From Smittia aterrima (lineage: Eukaryota; Arthropoda; Insecta; Diptera; Chironomidae): a DNA stretch of 64,000 nucleotides. Where the stretch lies: NCBI GenBank assembly GCA_033063855.1, contig CP093830.1, positions 3,720,854 to 3,784,853 on the forward strand, read 5' to 3'. How positions within the stretch are numbered: position 1 is the stretch's first letter; every line of letters starts with the position of its first letter. Under the pieces are notes generated by a model, which worked only from the letters and a program-made list of their open reading frames with translations, did no database searches and had not been told where the DNA came from. This document shows positions 12,702 through 22,316 of the stretch, in pieces. Position numbers and translations under genes: made by a program.

Positions 12702-13312
12702 ATGATAATATTATCCAATAATAGTCGAAAAGTTTTACTTGTTGTGTTCATTGTTTTCATGACGATTTACACTTCAATGAAACTTTTAAAAAATACTGTG
12801 AAGTTCAACGGAGGAGTCCTAATGATCAAATTCAATCTCGAAAATATCAGCAGTAAGAAAATTTAAAATTTAAACGATTCACTAAGAGAAAAACTTTTTT
12901 TTGGTTTGTTTAAGTCGCTGATGTCATTGGATTTGAAATTGGACTGACCTTCTTGTATGGCTGCTACATCCTCGCTCAAGGATTAATTAGGGTATTCGAA
13001 AAATACTTTCAAATCGACTTATTCTATTTCAATTTTTTTTTCGTAATTATTCAGAGAGATCCTGTTAGGATTTTGCCTTGGCTTATCATTAGCTGGATCA
13101 ATTACTTCTGGATCGCCTTGAAGGTTTACGAAACGCCATCGATTTGTGAAATCATTTCAATTGTCGCTTTATTACTTTCCTGGATAAGCATCATGATGTA
13201 CTATATCGATCTCATTGAAAATGAGGAAGACACAAATTCATCAGAAAACGACAAAAAGCCAGAAAAAAGTGAGAAAACTGGAGATTTAAGTGCGATTGTA
13301 ATTACGCGTTAA
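12702..13312 (+). CDS. Small four-helix membrane protein, array copy 2
   Basis: The exons are 12702-12852, 12915-12991 and 13055-13312, giving 161 residues. The intron positions and phases are the same as in its neighbours. Exon 1 holds helix 1 (SRKVLLVVFIVFMTIY). Exon 2 holds helix 2 with FLYGCYILAQG. Exon 3 starts RDPVRILPWL and carries helices 3 and 4, then an acidic stretch (ENEEDTNSSEN) and a Lys/Ser tail ending VITR. The likely location is a cell or organelle membrane with a charged cytoplasmic tail, and the function is unknown. The exon 2 donor is AGG before GTATTC, weaker than in copies 3 and 4. The 5' leader just before the ATG is shared with copies 3 and 4, which suggests common regulation. 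Confidence 0.75.
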
Positions 13313-13852
13313 GCAAAAAAAAGTAAAATTAATAAAACAGTTGTTGTTATTATCTCGAGTTCAATTTTGATCAACAACCTCATCAGGGAACGAAGAAATT
13401 CATCTTAAGTGAGTAAACGATGAATAATTTTATTGAACGATGAACATGAGGCTCGTATCACACGATTCTCGTGTCACAAGCTCGATCAAGTTCTCTGGAA
13501 AATAAAAACATTTGACTTCTGTCTGATGGGACGAGAACCAATTTTACTTGATTAATTATTCTTTGACGATCTTGATTTGGCATAACTGAAAATCTTCTCA
13601 CTTCGAATAAGGTTCAAAGTTTAAGCATCAAGCTCAACAAAATGATTTTTTACTCAATGAACTTTAAAATTAAATGGTAGAAAATGTAAAGTGATATCAA
13701 TACGACGAAATAAAAATAGGAAACAGTTGACAACTGAAATTAAATTGCTCCTTCGTATTTTACTGTTTTCATTGCTGCTTCCACTCGTAAAATTCACTTT
13801 TCAGTCTCGAATGTTCACTTGAAAAGAAAAGTTTATTACAGAAAAATAAAAA

Positions 13853-14454
13853 ATGAAAATATTTTCCAATGAAAGTCAAAAAGTTTTAGTTGTTTTGTTC
13901 ATTGTTTTCATGACGATTTACACTTCAACGAAACTTTTAAAAAATGCTGTGAAGTCCAACGGAGGAGTCGTAATAATCAAATTCAATCTCGAAAATATCA
14001 GCAGTAAGAAAATCTAAAACTTAAACGATTCACTAAGAGAAAAACTTATTTTGCTTTGTTTAAGTCGTTGATGTCATTGGATTTGAGATTTCACTAACCT
14101 TCTTGTATGGCTGCTACATCCTCGCTCAAGGATTAATTAAGGTAAACGAAAAATACTTTCAACTCGACTAATTCTATTTTTTTCGTAATTATTTAGAGAG
14201 ATCCTGTTAGGATTTTGGCTTGGCTTATCATTGGCTGGATCAGTTACTTCTGGATCGCCTTGAAGGTTTACGAATTGCCATCGATTTGTGGATTTTTTTC
14301 AAGTGTCGCTTTAATACTTTCGTGGATAAGCATCATGATGTACTATATCGATCTCATTGAAAATGAGGAAGACACAAATTCATCAGAAAACGAAAAAAAG
14401 TCAGAAAAAAGTGAGAAAACTGGAGATTTAAGTGCGATTGTAATTACGCGTTAA
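13853..14454 (+). CDS. Small four-helix membrane protein, array copy 3
   Basis: The exons are 13853-14003, 14065-14141 and 14197-14454, giving 161 residues. It is very close to copy 2. Most differences are single substitutions, such as ISL for IGL in exon 2 and GFFSSVALI for EIISIVALL in helix 4. The last 40 codons, including the acidic and Lys/Ser tail and the VITR end, are nearly unchanged. High identity in exons, introns and flanks points to recent duplication or gene conversion. Four membrane helices are expected and the function is unknown. Confidence 0.75.
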
Positions 14455-14983
14455 GCCAAAAAAAAGAAAGCAAAATTAATAAAACAGTTGTTGATATTAT
14501 CTCGAATTCAATGCATTATCGTTTACAGACACGTTTGATCAACAACCTCATCAGAGGTGAGTAAACTTAAGACGAATTTCTTCGTTCTCTGATGAACATG
14601 AGGCTCGTATCACAAGCTCGATCAAGTTCTCTGGAAAATAAAAACATTTGACTTCTGTCTGATGTGACGCGAACCAACTTTACTGGATTAATTATTCTTA
14701 GGAGATCTTGATTTGCCGTAACTGAAATTCTTCTCGAATAAGATTTAAAGCTTAAGCATCAAGCTCAACAAAATGATTTTTTACTGAAAATTCAACGAAC
14801 TTTAAAATTAAATGGTAGAAGATCTAAAGTGATCTCAATACGACGAAAACAGTATTTTCAAAATACAAATAGGAAACAGTTGACAACTGAAATAAAATTG
14901 CTGCTTCAATTGCATTCGAAAAATTCACTTTTCAGTCGCGAATGTTCATTGGGAAAGAAAAGTTTATTACAAAAAAATAAAAA

Positions 14984-15596
14984 ATGAAAATATTTTTCAA
15001 TGATAGTCGAAAAGTTTTTGTTGTTTTGTTCATTGTTTTCATGACGATTTACACTTCAACAAAACTTTTAAAAAATGCTGTGAAGTCCAACGGAGGAGTC
15101 CTAATGATCAAATTCAATTTAGAAAAGATCAGCGGTAAGAAAATTTTAACGAATGTTGAGAGAAAAAAAAATTATTTTGTATTGTTAAAGTCGCTGATAT
15201 TATTGGATTTGAAATTGGACTGACCTTCTTGTATGGCTGCTACATCCTCGCTCAAGGATTAATTAAGGTAATCGAAAAATAATTTCAACTCAACTTATTC
15301 TATTTTAATTTTTTTTCGTAATTATTCAGAGAGATCCTGTTAGGATTTTGGCGTGGCTTATCATGGGCTGGATCAGTTACTTCTGGATCGCCTTGAAGGT
15401 TTATGAATTGCCATCGATTTGTGGATTCTTTTCAAGTGTCGCTTTAATACTTTCTTGGACAAGCATCATGTTGTACTATATCGATCTCATTGAAAATGAG
15501 GAAGACGAAGAAGACATCAATTTATCAGAAAATGAATATAAGTCAGAAAAAAGTGAGAAAACTGAAGATTTAAATGCGATCTTAATTACGCTTTAA
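14984..15596 (+). CDS. Small four-helix membrane protein, array copy 4
   Basis: The exons are 14984-15134, 15191-15267 and 15330-15596, giving 164 residues. Its layout matches copies 2 and 3. The acidic stretch after helix 4 is three residues longer, and the C-terminus reads ILITL rather than IVITR, so the terminal arginine is lost. Reading through the first donor stays open for 79 codons, so a genome browser may show exon 1 as a longer spurious ORF. The splice is still preferred because phases match the other copies and exon 2 is conserved. Confidence 0.75.
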
Positions 15597-16493
15597 GCCA
15601 AAAATAAATGTAAAAAAAGAAATTTTTTTAAACAGTTGTTATTATTTTGAGTTCAATGCATTATCGTAACCAGACATTTGTGTTCAATAACCTCATCAGG
15701 GAACGAGGAAGTTTGTCTTTAAAAACTGAATGAAATGCTGGATGTCATCATTGACGTAATATACTCAGACTCGAGTCTCATATGATATGAGTCATAACAC
15801 AAACTCTATCCAGGTTTAATTTTCTGGAAAATAAAAACATTTTACTTTGATCGCGAATTATGTTTTTCTTGTTGAATGTTTTGAATGGCGCGCAGTTTGA
15901 AATTTACAGCTTTGCTAGAGCAGATATTTTCATCAGATTTCTAGTTTGCGCAACTGAAATTCGTTCACTAACGAATCGATTCTGAAATGTCCTGTCCACA
16001 ACAGCAATCGTCTCACTTCGAATAGGGGTCAAGCCCATTAAAATTCTCATGAAAAATTGGTGTTAAAAATCATTTCGGACGAGAAAATGTCTCAGAAATC
16101 AGCGAGGGTCAGACGAGAAACAATGGATTCCCTGACCAATGTCAGCAAGGGTCGCAAATGTGACCAAGGGTTCACGACTTTAATTTATTGTCATTTAAAA
16201 TTGGAACAATTTTTCACAAAACGAAATCAATTTCATTTCTTTTCGGCTTTGTTCTTCGTCTAACTGTTTACAAAAGGTCACATTTCCAAGTCTCGAACTG
16301 AATTGGATAATTCAAAGGAGAAAAAAAAAAGAATTAAAATGTGTTTCATAGTGAAAGAGATTTATTGGGTTTTGTATTTCAAGCGAGAGAAGCAAAATTG
16401 CATAACGGATTTTTAAGACTAGATCTATAACATTAAATTCGAGTGAAAAATGGAAAGAATTCCTTGCAAATAAAGATTTGCGAGCGACGACGG
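15597..16493. other. Spacer between the array and the RERG-like gene
   Basis: No coding exon seen. It holds the 3' ends of two convergent transcripts (array copy 4 on plus, the GTPase gene on minus). Remnants of the array spacer (TTTCTGGAAAATAAAAACATTTTAC-like) are present near 15830, so the duplicated block once extended past copy 4. Confidence 0.45.
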
Positions 16494-17696
16494 TTAAATG
16501 CTAAGTGATGGCCGTTTGCGAGTATCGCTCTTACTGTTCTTTCCGAAAATGTTGCCGAGTGCCTGTCAACAACGAGAAATAATGAGAAATCGAATAATTT
16601 ATCTTCATTGTTCTCAACAAACCTTTGACACAGAATTCACGCCCAATTTCCTTCTGACCGGGAGACTTCGTTGCAAACTCGCCGATCGCGCTTCTTTCAA
16701 CAAAGATTGAAATGCTAAGTGAACTCCTGAATAATTCTCAGCAGCCGATACTTCATAAAATTGACAGTTATAGAGCAAACAAAGATTTTGGGCTTCTTCA
16801 ACTGCAACAACGCTGATGAAAAATAAAGAAAAAATATTTTTTATTTAAAAAGATCGCGAGTCAAGTAAAATAAAAATGAAGTCAAGTTGACTTAAATCTT
16901 TAACTCTTCAATGTTACAATTTAACGCAGTCAACCTACCGGGAATGTTCTAAATCACTTTTATTGCCAAGCAGCAGACTCGTATAGAAAGACGGCAATTT
17001 CAACTTCGATAACTGTTTAAGAATCTTCTCGGCCTCATAAAAACTTTCACGATCGCAAATCGAGTAAACAATTAAGAAGGAATCGGCCCATCGGATGTGA
17101 TCGTAAGTGCAACCAAACTGAAGAGAAATTCAAGTGAATGCAATGACCGAAAAATGATTTAATTAAATGTTCGTCATCCTACATTACAAGTATCGAGGAT
17201 TTCAATGTCGATGGAGACTTCTTCAAAGTTGATCGTGTGCTTGTAAAGAAAATCTGTGAAGAAAGTTTAATTAGAATTAAATGTCATTGAGAAATGATCA
17301 TGGAACTTGAAACTTTCTTAGCTTCCATTAAAGCTGTTTAGGTTGAATGAGAAATAAATTGAAAACATTGCAAATTGATGAAAGTTAATCAGCTTGAACT
17401 TAGTCGCCTTTCAGCTTTAATGGAAGTTTTTTTGAAAGCAAAGTTAATCATTCTAAACTTCTCTGCATCAACGCTCTATTACCGCTTAACGAACTGTACT
17501 CAGAAATGAATCGCTTGGTCAAGTATCGTACGGTGACAGCTGAAACATTGAAACGAAAACTCAATTTACTCGTTCCCTGAAGCAGCAGCAGCATCATTAG
17601 CGCCGCTTAACAACGTTCAAGAGCGTCCAACTCACCAGATTTTCCAACTGCCGACTTTCCGCATACAGCAATTTTTATTTTGTTGAGATTCGTCAT
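16494..17696 (-). CDS. Ras-like small GTPase of the RERG/RASL11 type
   Basis: Six short exons on the minus strand: 17696-17636, 17539-17483, 17253-17183, 17117-16939, 16812-16623 and 16562-16494. Phases agree at every junction and give 208 residues. The P-loop GKSAVGKS is at 13-20, split by intron 1 just after the final Ser. LTKRFISEY follows at 27-35, then a switch II that reads DTCNFG at 60-65 instead of DTAGQ. The guanine-specificity motif GNKSD is at 114-118 and the EVSA motif at 143-146. The C-terminus is basic and ends RKRPSLSI without a CAAX box, as in RERG and RASL proteins, which are not prenylated. HIRWAD and FYEVSAAENY resemble RASL11 and RERG most closely. Loss of the catalytic Gln suggests low intrinsic GTP hydrolysis. 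No single exon is long, so simple ORF searches miss the gene. Confidence 0.82.
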
Positions 17697-17822
17697 CTTG
17701 TCAATGCGCCATGTCTCGTTTGGGTTAATGAAAATCTTTATGAGTTGACAAACGGCCGACAAATCGCAATTCAAGTTTACTCTGTCTTAATGATTCCAAA
17801 ACAGAAATGGCACACGTAAGTT

Positions 17823-17829
17823 TATAAAA
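17823..17829 (+). promoter_or_regulatory. TATA-like box upstream of the signal-peptide exon
   Basis: TATAAAA lies about 75 bases before the ATG at 17902 and just outside the divergent GTPase gene. The spacing fits a core promoter with a short leader. It is a sequence match only. Confidence 0.3.
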
Positions 17830-17901
17830 ATTCAAACGTTTGTTTTCACTTTCACGAGAATATTAATGGCAATAAAGTCTTGAGGTTATTGCCGTGTCAC
17901 A

Positions 17902-18817
17902 ATGATTGATTTACGAGCTGTCTTGTGTTGTCTGGTCACTGCTGCGCTAGCAGAAAACATCAGCACGTTTGGTTCTTTCAAAGGTAAGCAAAATATTAAC
18001 GCCGTGAGTCAATGAAGTCTCAATCGGAACTGAGAAGAACAATTGGTGAGTTTCCTTGAGATGCGCTTGCTTAACTTTCTTTTTCGCTCGCTCGTGTGAA
18101 ACAAAAGGAAATTTTTTCAATCGATCGTTAAAGAAATTATGAAAACATTTTATCAGAATCGTTCGATCTTCGGGCAATAAGTTTTGCTCGTTTTTATATC
18201 GCAAAATTTGTATCGCTTATGAAAGGTCAGCGACGAAGGTTTTTTTGAGGTATGGGAGAAGTTTAGAAGTTTTGTGAGTGACTTGAACGAGATGAGAGAA
18301 CATTTGAGGAGATCAATCTTTTTCGAAACTCAAAAACTTTAATTTAAATTCGTTTGTCACGGAATTTTCAAATTCATCCCAAACCGATTGAGCTTCCTTC
18401 GAGATGTGCTTCATAATTTTTGAAGCAACAATCGCATTCCTCGAACTGCAATTGCACTCGCTTTTTGCATGCATTTGCAGTCTTTTCTCGCTGACTTTCT
18501 TCTTCTTTGCGGAAAGCTGTAAACTTCAGCAAAAACAAAACGTTCAAAATAAAATAAAAAAAAAATATAACAAAAAGAGAACTTAATGAGAGAGTAAAAT
18601 GGGAAAAAGTGTAAAGAGTGCACAAAAAATTGAAAACGGAGCCTCGGCGTATGCAAAACGAAACTGGTTATTTGAATTTTTTTTTCTACTTTATGTAAGA
18701 TACTCAGACTGCAACTGTCCGCCGCTCGCTCGACGCTACTCCGCGTGCTTTTCTTCTGAATTCCGAAATCATAGAGAGATGGCTTTCATACGCAATGATA
18801 AATCTTTGGTTGATTAA
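17902..18817 (+). CDS. Candidate small secreted protein (two exons, tentative)
   Basis: The ATG at 17902 opens a classic signal peptide: a short polar start, a Leu/Cys/Val/Ala core, and ALA before the expected cleavage near residue 17. The exon runs to a strong donor (AAAG before GTAAGC) at 17983. A phase-compatible exon at 18708-18817, preceded by a pyrimidine tract and CAG, would complete a 63-residue secreted peptide with the motif DCNCPP and one further cysteine. The first exon is reasonable. The second is chosen only on phase, acceptor and an in-frame stop, and it has three cysteines, an odd number for a secreted peptide. I do not recognise a family. Other downstream exons are possible. 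Confidence 0.3.
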
Positions 18818-20141
18818 ATAACCGAAAACGAAGTGAGGAGAAAGAAGAAAGGAAGAAAAACAAATCGTGCGCTGTTTGTAGGTCTGAGACGCTTTTTATC
18901 TATTAAGTAACTGAGCTTTATCCGTAAAAGGAACAAAGATGTTGTGGATGATTGAATTGTGACGACGACTGATGATGATTTCTTTACCGGGTCACTAAAA
19001 CTTTTAACGAGTGATGTAATAAAAAAATCTTTGCCTGACCTATGCGATTTCAAATTACTTTCACCGTTTCATTCAATTGTTGATCGTTTTATGATTGTTT
19101 TGCTTACAATTTCTCTCTCCCTGTCGCGCCGTCAATTAAAATCATCGATGAACAGCATAAACGTCTTCGAGATCGCAAAGCGATTTAAGGTGCAATAGGT
19201 GAATCTGCACTTTTATTTTATTTTTTTAATTAACCGCAAGTCTCGTTTTGCACGACGAGCGCCTGCTGAGTTTTGATTTCACGACTCGACGAGATGCGTC
19301 AAACTTTTTGCGCAACAAAAACTTTATTGAACTTTTATCTGCAATCGAAAGTCTTTGAAACTTTTCAATCCGAACTTCAATTTTTATAAAAAAAATATTT
19401 TTGTCTCGACCAGCGAGTTTTTACTTTCCACGTATTCACCTGACGAGTGCAATTGAAAACTAAAACATGAAGCACGGCGAGACGTGGATATATTCAAACC
19501 GCGGATTATTGTTTCTCTCTTGAGTTTATGCATTGTGAGAAAAAAGAGTTGAACGGGAGAGTGAGCGACAAGCGGGAACTGAATTGATATTCAAACTTGT
19601 CGTGATTTCAACTGAAAGCGATTGAGGACTTTAAGGAAGACGAAATTAAGAAATTAATTGGAAATTCGTGTTCACGCTTTTACTTAAATGACACCAATTG
19701 GAAATGAGCTAACGACTCTTCGCGATTAAAAAATACTTAAGCAAAACTTGTTTTTGCTAACGCGATTAAACCTTTTTTTAAAACGCTTGTTGCAACATTG
19801 TGTTGACTTAAAATCGACGACGAAACATTAAACTCATTCATATCATGATTCACTTTTTATTAGTTGAGAATTAAAATAAAGTCAACAGACTCTTAAAAGT
19901 TATTTCCACATCACGAGCAGACTGAACTCGCGATACCTTGAACTTCAGACGAGAAAACATTTTAAAGTTTTTGATAAAATTTATTTCTCTCGTTTTTGCT
20001 AACAATTTAATAATAATTTTCGTCTAATCTTTGATTATTCTTGAATATCAATTTGCGCAATAAAAATAAACTCTTTAAGAGGAAAGTCAAACATAACATC
20101 ATCGACAAGAAAGTGGAAGGAAAGTTTACGGGAAAATACGT
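18818..20141. other. Gene-free stretch before PTAR1
   Basis: About 1.3 kb of AT-rich DNA with no supported exon, RNA gene or repeat. It includes the expected 3' UTR of PTAR1 near its right end. Confidence 0.4.
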
Positions 20142-21439
20142 TTAGAAGAAGATTTTAGTGAACGCAGCATCGTCAGGATCGAGTTGAGCCATCAAATGCT
20201 GAACTATTTGTGATTGTGCGGCTCCATCGTGAGCCATCAAAGTCATTGGTGCTTTTGAGAAAAGCTCGTATGTCAGATAATCAGATTCGTTCGCCAGTTG
20301 AACGATATCAATCGCGAACTTAATGACAACTCGTCGATAACAGTTAAATGCTTCGTATTTGCCATGCAATTCGATTAAATTCCTCATCATCTTTAAATCG
20401 TGAACTGCCAAATCGAGTGAATACAAGAAGCTTTTGAGTTTGTTCGCATTGGCTGTCGAAACGTTGACATTTGGAAGCAAATACGAAGCAAGGTCAACGA
20501 CATTGTTGATCTTTGAATTTTCAGAACGATCGCTGTTCACAAATTCAAACAAATCATTGACTTCAGTGTCGTGAATATCAAAATATTGCAAGTCAAAGAG
20601 TTTGGTCAGCGTAAAGTGTCTATGGTGATAACAGCTGTAATCAGCAATGTTTTTCCGTATAAACTTTTCTGTTTTAATAATTTCATAGTTGAGTAGGTTT
20701 GGTGCTTTCTGGAGTACCCACTGTCGATGGTTCCACGCATGGTAATTGCCATTCTTCCTTTCAGCGCAACGCTCGCTAAGACTTATCTCAACTGCCCAAT
20801 CAATTGCTTCACCGCCTGCGAAAACGAAAACAAATCAGTTGCGTTATCTTTAAATTGCCTTTACCTTTTGACTCACTTTGAAACGAGTACAGCCAACGAC
20901 GATAAAAGAAGGCCTCTGATGATTTGGGTTTCTTGCTCAGCACAATGGCTGTGAATTGAAATTCTTCTGTTATATTCAATTGAACGCGCTCGACTAAATG
21001 TCTTCGAATATTCCAAAAAGTCGCCACGTCTGGATTGATCAAAATGGCACAGTTGAGATATTTTACGATCGAAACGGGAAATCGATTTTGCTTGCGCTGA
21101 TTTATTATAAGACGATGTGCATATTGATAAACGAATTTGATACACCAGCTTTCGATTCCAAGATGATGCTGTACAAGTTGAATGGGCGATTTGTTCTGTT
21201 TAAACGGCACTTGAATCACCTCGAACGTTTGTCTAAAAAGGCGAAATAAGTCTACAAGTCACTCATGAAAGTCAAATTAATTGAAATCAATTTGTCGCAG
21301 ATTTCTCTCTCTCTGAAGCGAAATTTTCCAATCGATTTAAGACTTACACTGCCGTCTGAGGATTCTTCAAAACTTTGTCCAATTCGTTGATTACACGTTC
21401 ACAGAAGACCTCGTCTTCGCTCTCAGCTGGATTCTCCAT
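20142..21439 (-). CDS. PTAR1: Protein prenyltransferase alpha-subunit repeat protein 1
   Basis: The exons are 21439-21348, 21232-20877 and 20815-20142, with phases 2 and 1, giving 373 residues. PTAR1 is the alpha subunit of geranylgeranyltransferase type III. With RabGGTB it geranylgeranylates proteins such as the SNARE Ykt6. Visible family marks are KSPIQLVQHHLGIESW, LINPDVATFWNIRR, the repeat core KPKSSEAFFYRRW, NYHAWNHRQWVL and SCYHHRHFTL. These are the W-N-x-R / H-R-x-W helical repeats of prenyltransferase alpha subunits. The second exon uses the acceptor CTTTTTAG before ACAAACG. A nearer upstream AG would put a stop in frame, which settles the choice. The gene is divergent from glorund, with the palindromic element between them. 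Confidence 0.9.
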
Positions 21440-21490
21440 CGTTTTCTATTTATTTTGATGTTTTGTTCATTTTCGCCAATTTAAAACCAA

Positions 21491-21603
21491 CTGAGCAAAC
21501 TGAGTGGTGCTAAAAAAGCGAATTGGTACTAAAAAGCGAATTGGTACTAAAAAGCGAATTGGTACTAAAACCGTACTAAAACTGACTGAGCAAACTGAGT
21601 GGT
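21491..21603. repeat. Short direct and tandem repeats
   Basis: An 18-bp unit containing GCGAATTGGTACTAAAAA is repeated three times from about 21513 to 21570 with period 18 (GCG at 21518, 21536, 21554). A flanking direct repeat CTGAGCAAACTGAGTGGT occurs at 21491-21508 and exactly again at 21586-21603. It shares CTGAGTGGT with the ends of the adjacent palindrome. Confidence 0.85.
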
Positions 21604-21615
21604 ACTTACTAAAAA

Positions 21616-21711
21616 CTGAGTGGTACTAGATCTGAGTGTGTTCATCAATCGGTTTATATATAAACCAATTCATGAACTCACTCACACTCAGATCTAGTAC
21701 TGACCACTCAG
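21616..21711. repeat. 96-bp palindromic (fold-back) element
   Basis: The left arm CTGAGTGGTACTAGATCTGA at the start is mirrored by its near-perfect reverse complement at 21683-21711, which carries a few extra bases. Pairing continues inward through GTTCAT-CAAT to a perfect central palindrome, GGTTTATATATAAACC, at 21651-21666. The whole unit could fold into one long hairpin. It lies in the divergent promoter region between PTAR1 and glorund. It could be a MITE-like insertion. No target-site duplication was confirmed and no coding capacity exists. Confidence 0.75.
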
Positions 21712-22316
21712 TATACCCCTTAGCTTTCGAAATTTTAAGCTTTGTCGCCAAATAAATGATAGAAAACGCGACATCTAGCGGAATACAAAAGAAACTGAGC
21801 TCCCTCGATCTTGAAGCCATCTGGCGGATTTATTAATCTCAGCGGCGACGAAAATTTGTTAAAAGTTGTTTAAATACAGTATTTCGATATTAAGAACTGT
21901 GAATTTAAGTCAAAACTACTCAAAAACATTCTAATGTAAGAATCCAAATGAAGTTAATTAAATTAAAAGTGAATTTAAGAAGGAATGAGGCAAAAAAGAT
22001 TTTCGTTGTTGTTGCCCGCTGAAAACTTGATTTTCGTTTTAAAAGCCTTGCAAAACAAGAGTTTAAATTAATTATTTCATGTTTCTGAGTCTCGCCAACA
22101 AAAATCTCGAAAGATTTTTGAGATAGACAACGAATTGCTAAAATTATACGAAAGTGAAAATTCACAAAAGCGTCTGGCATTCGTTCGTCGCGAATGTCAA
22201 TCTTGATCGGCGTGTCTGCAAACGAGAAACAAAACATTGTGACGTCACTTTAATACTTTCGATTTTTGCCGCGTTTTATTTTTTTGACCATCTGCTCTTT
22301 CAATCATCAGAGAAAC

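Larger units (their letters stand above)
12450..14680. repeat. Duplicated spacer blocks of the four-gene array
   Basis: The DNA between the array genes is duplicated along with them. A segment beginning GATGAACATGAGGCTCGT occurs at about 12540, 13438 and 14591, followed by a shared run that reaches AAGTTCTCTGGAAAATAAAA in spacers 2 and 3. The leader before each ATG (GAAAAGTTTATTACA-like) recurs at copies 2-4. In the third spacer a stretch of about 28 bases is inverted relative to the first two, and 13-14 bases are missing after GGCTCGTATCAC. Unit length is about 1.1 kb. Confidence 0.75.
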
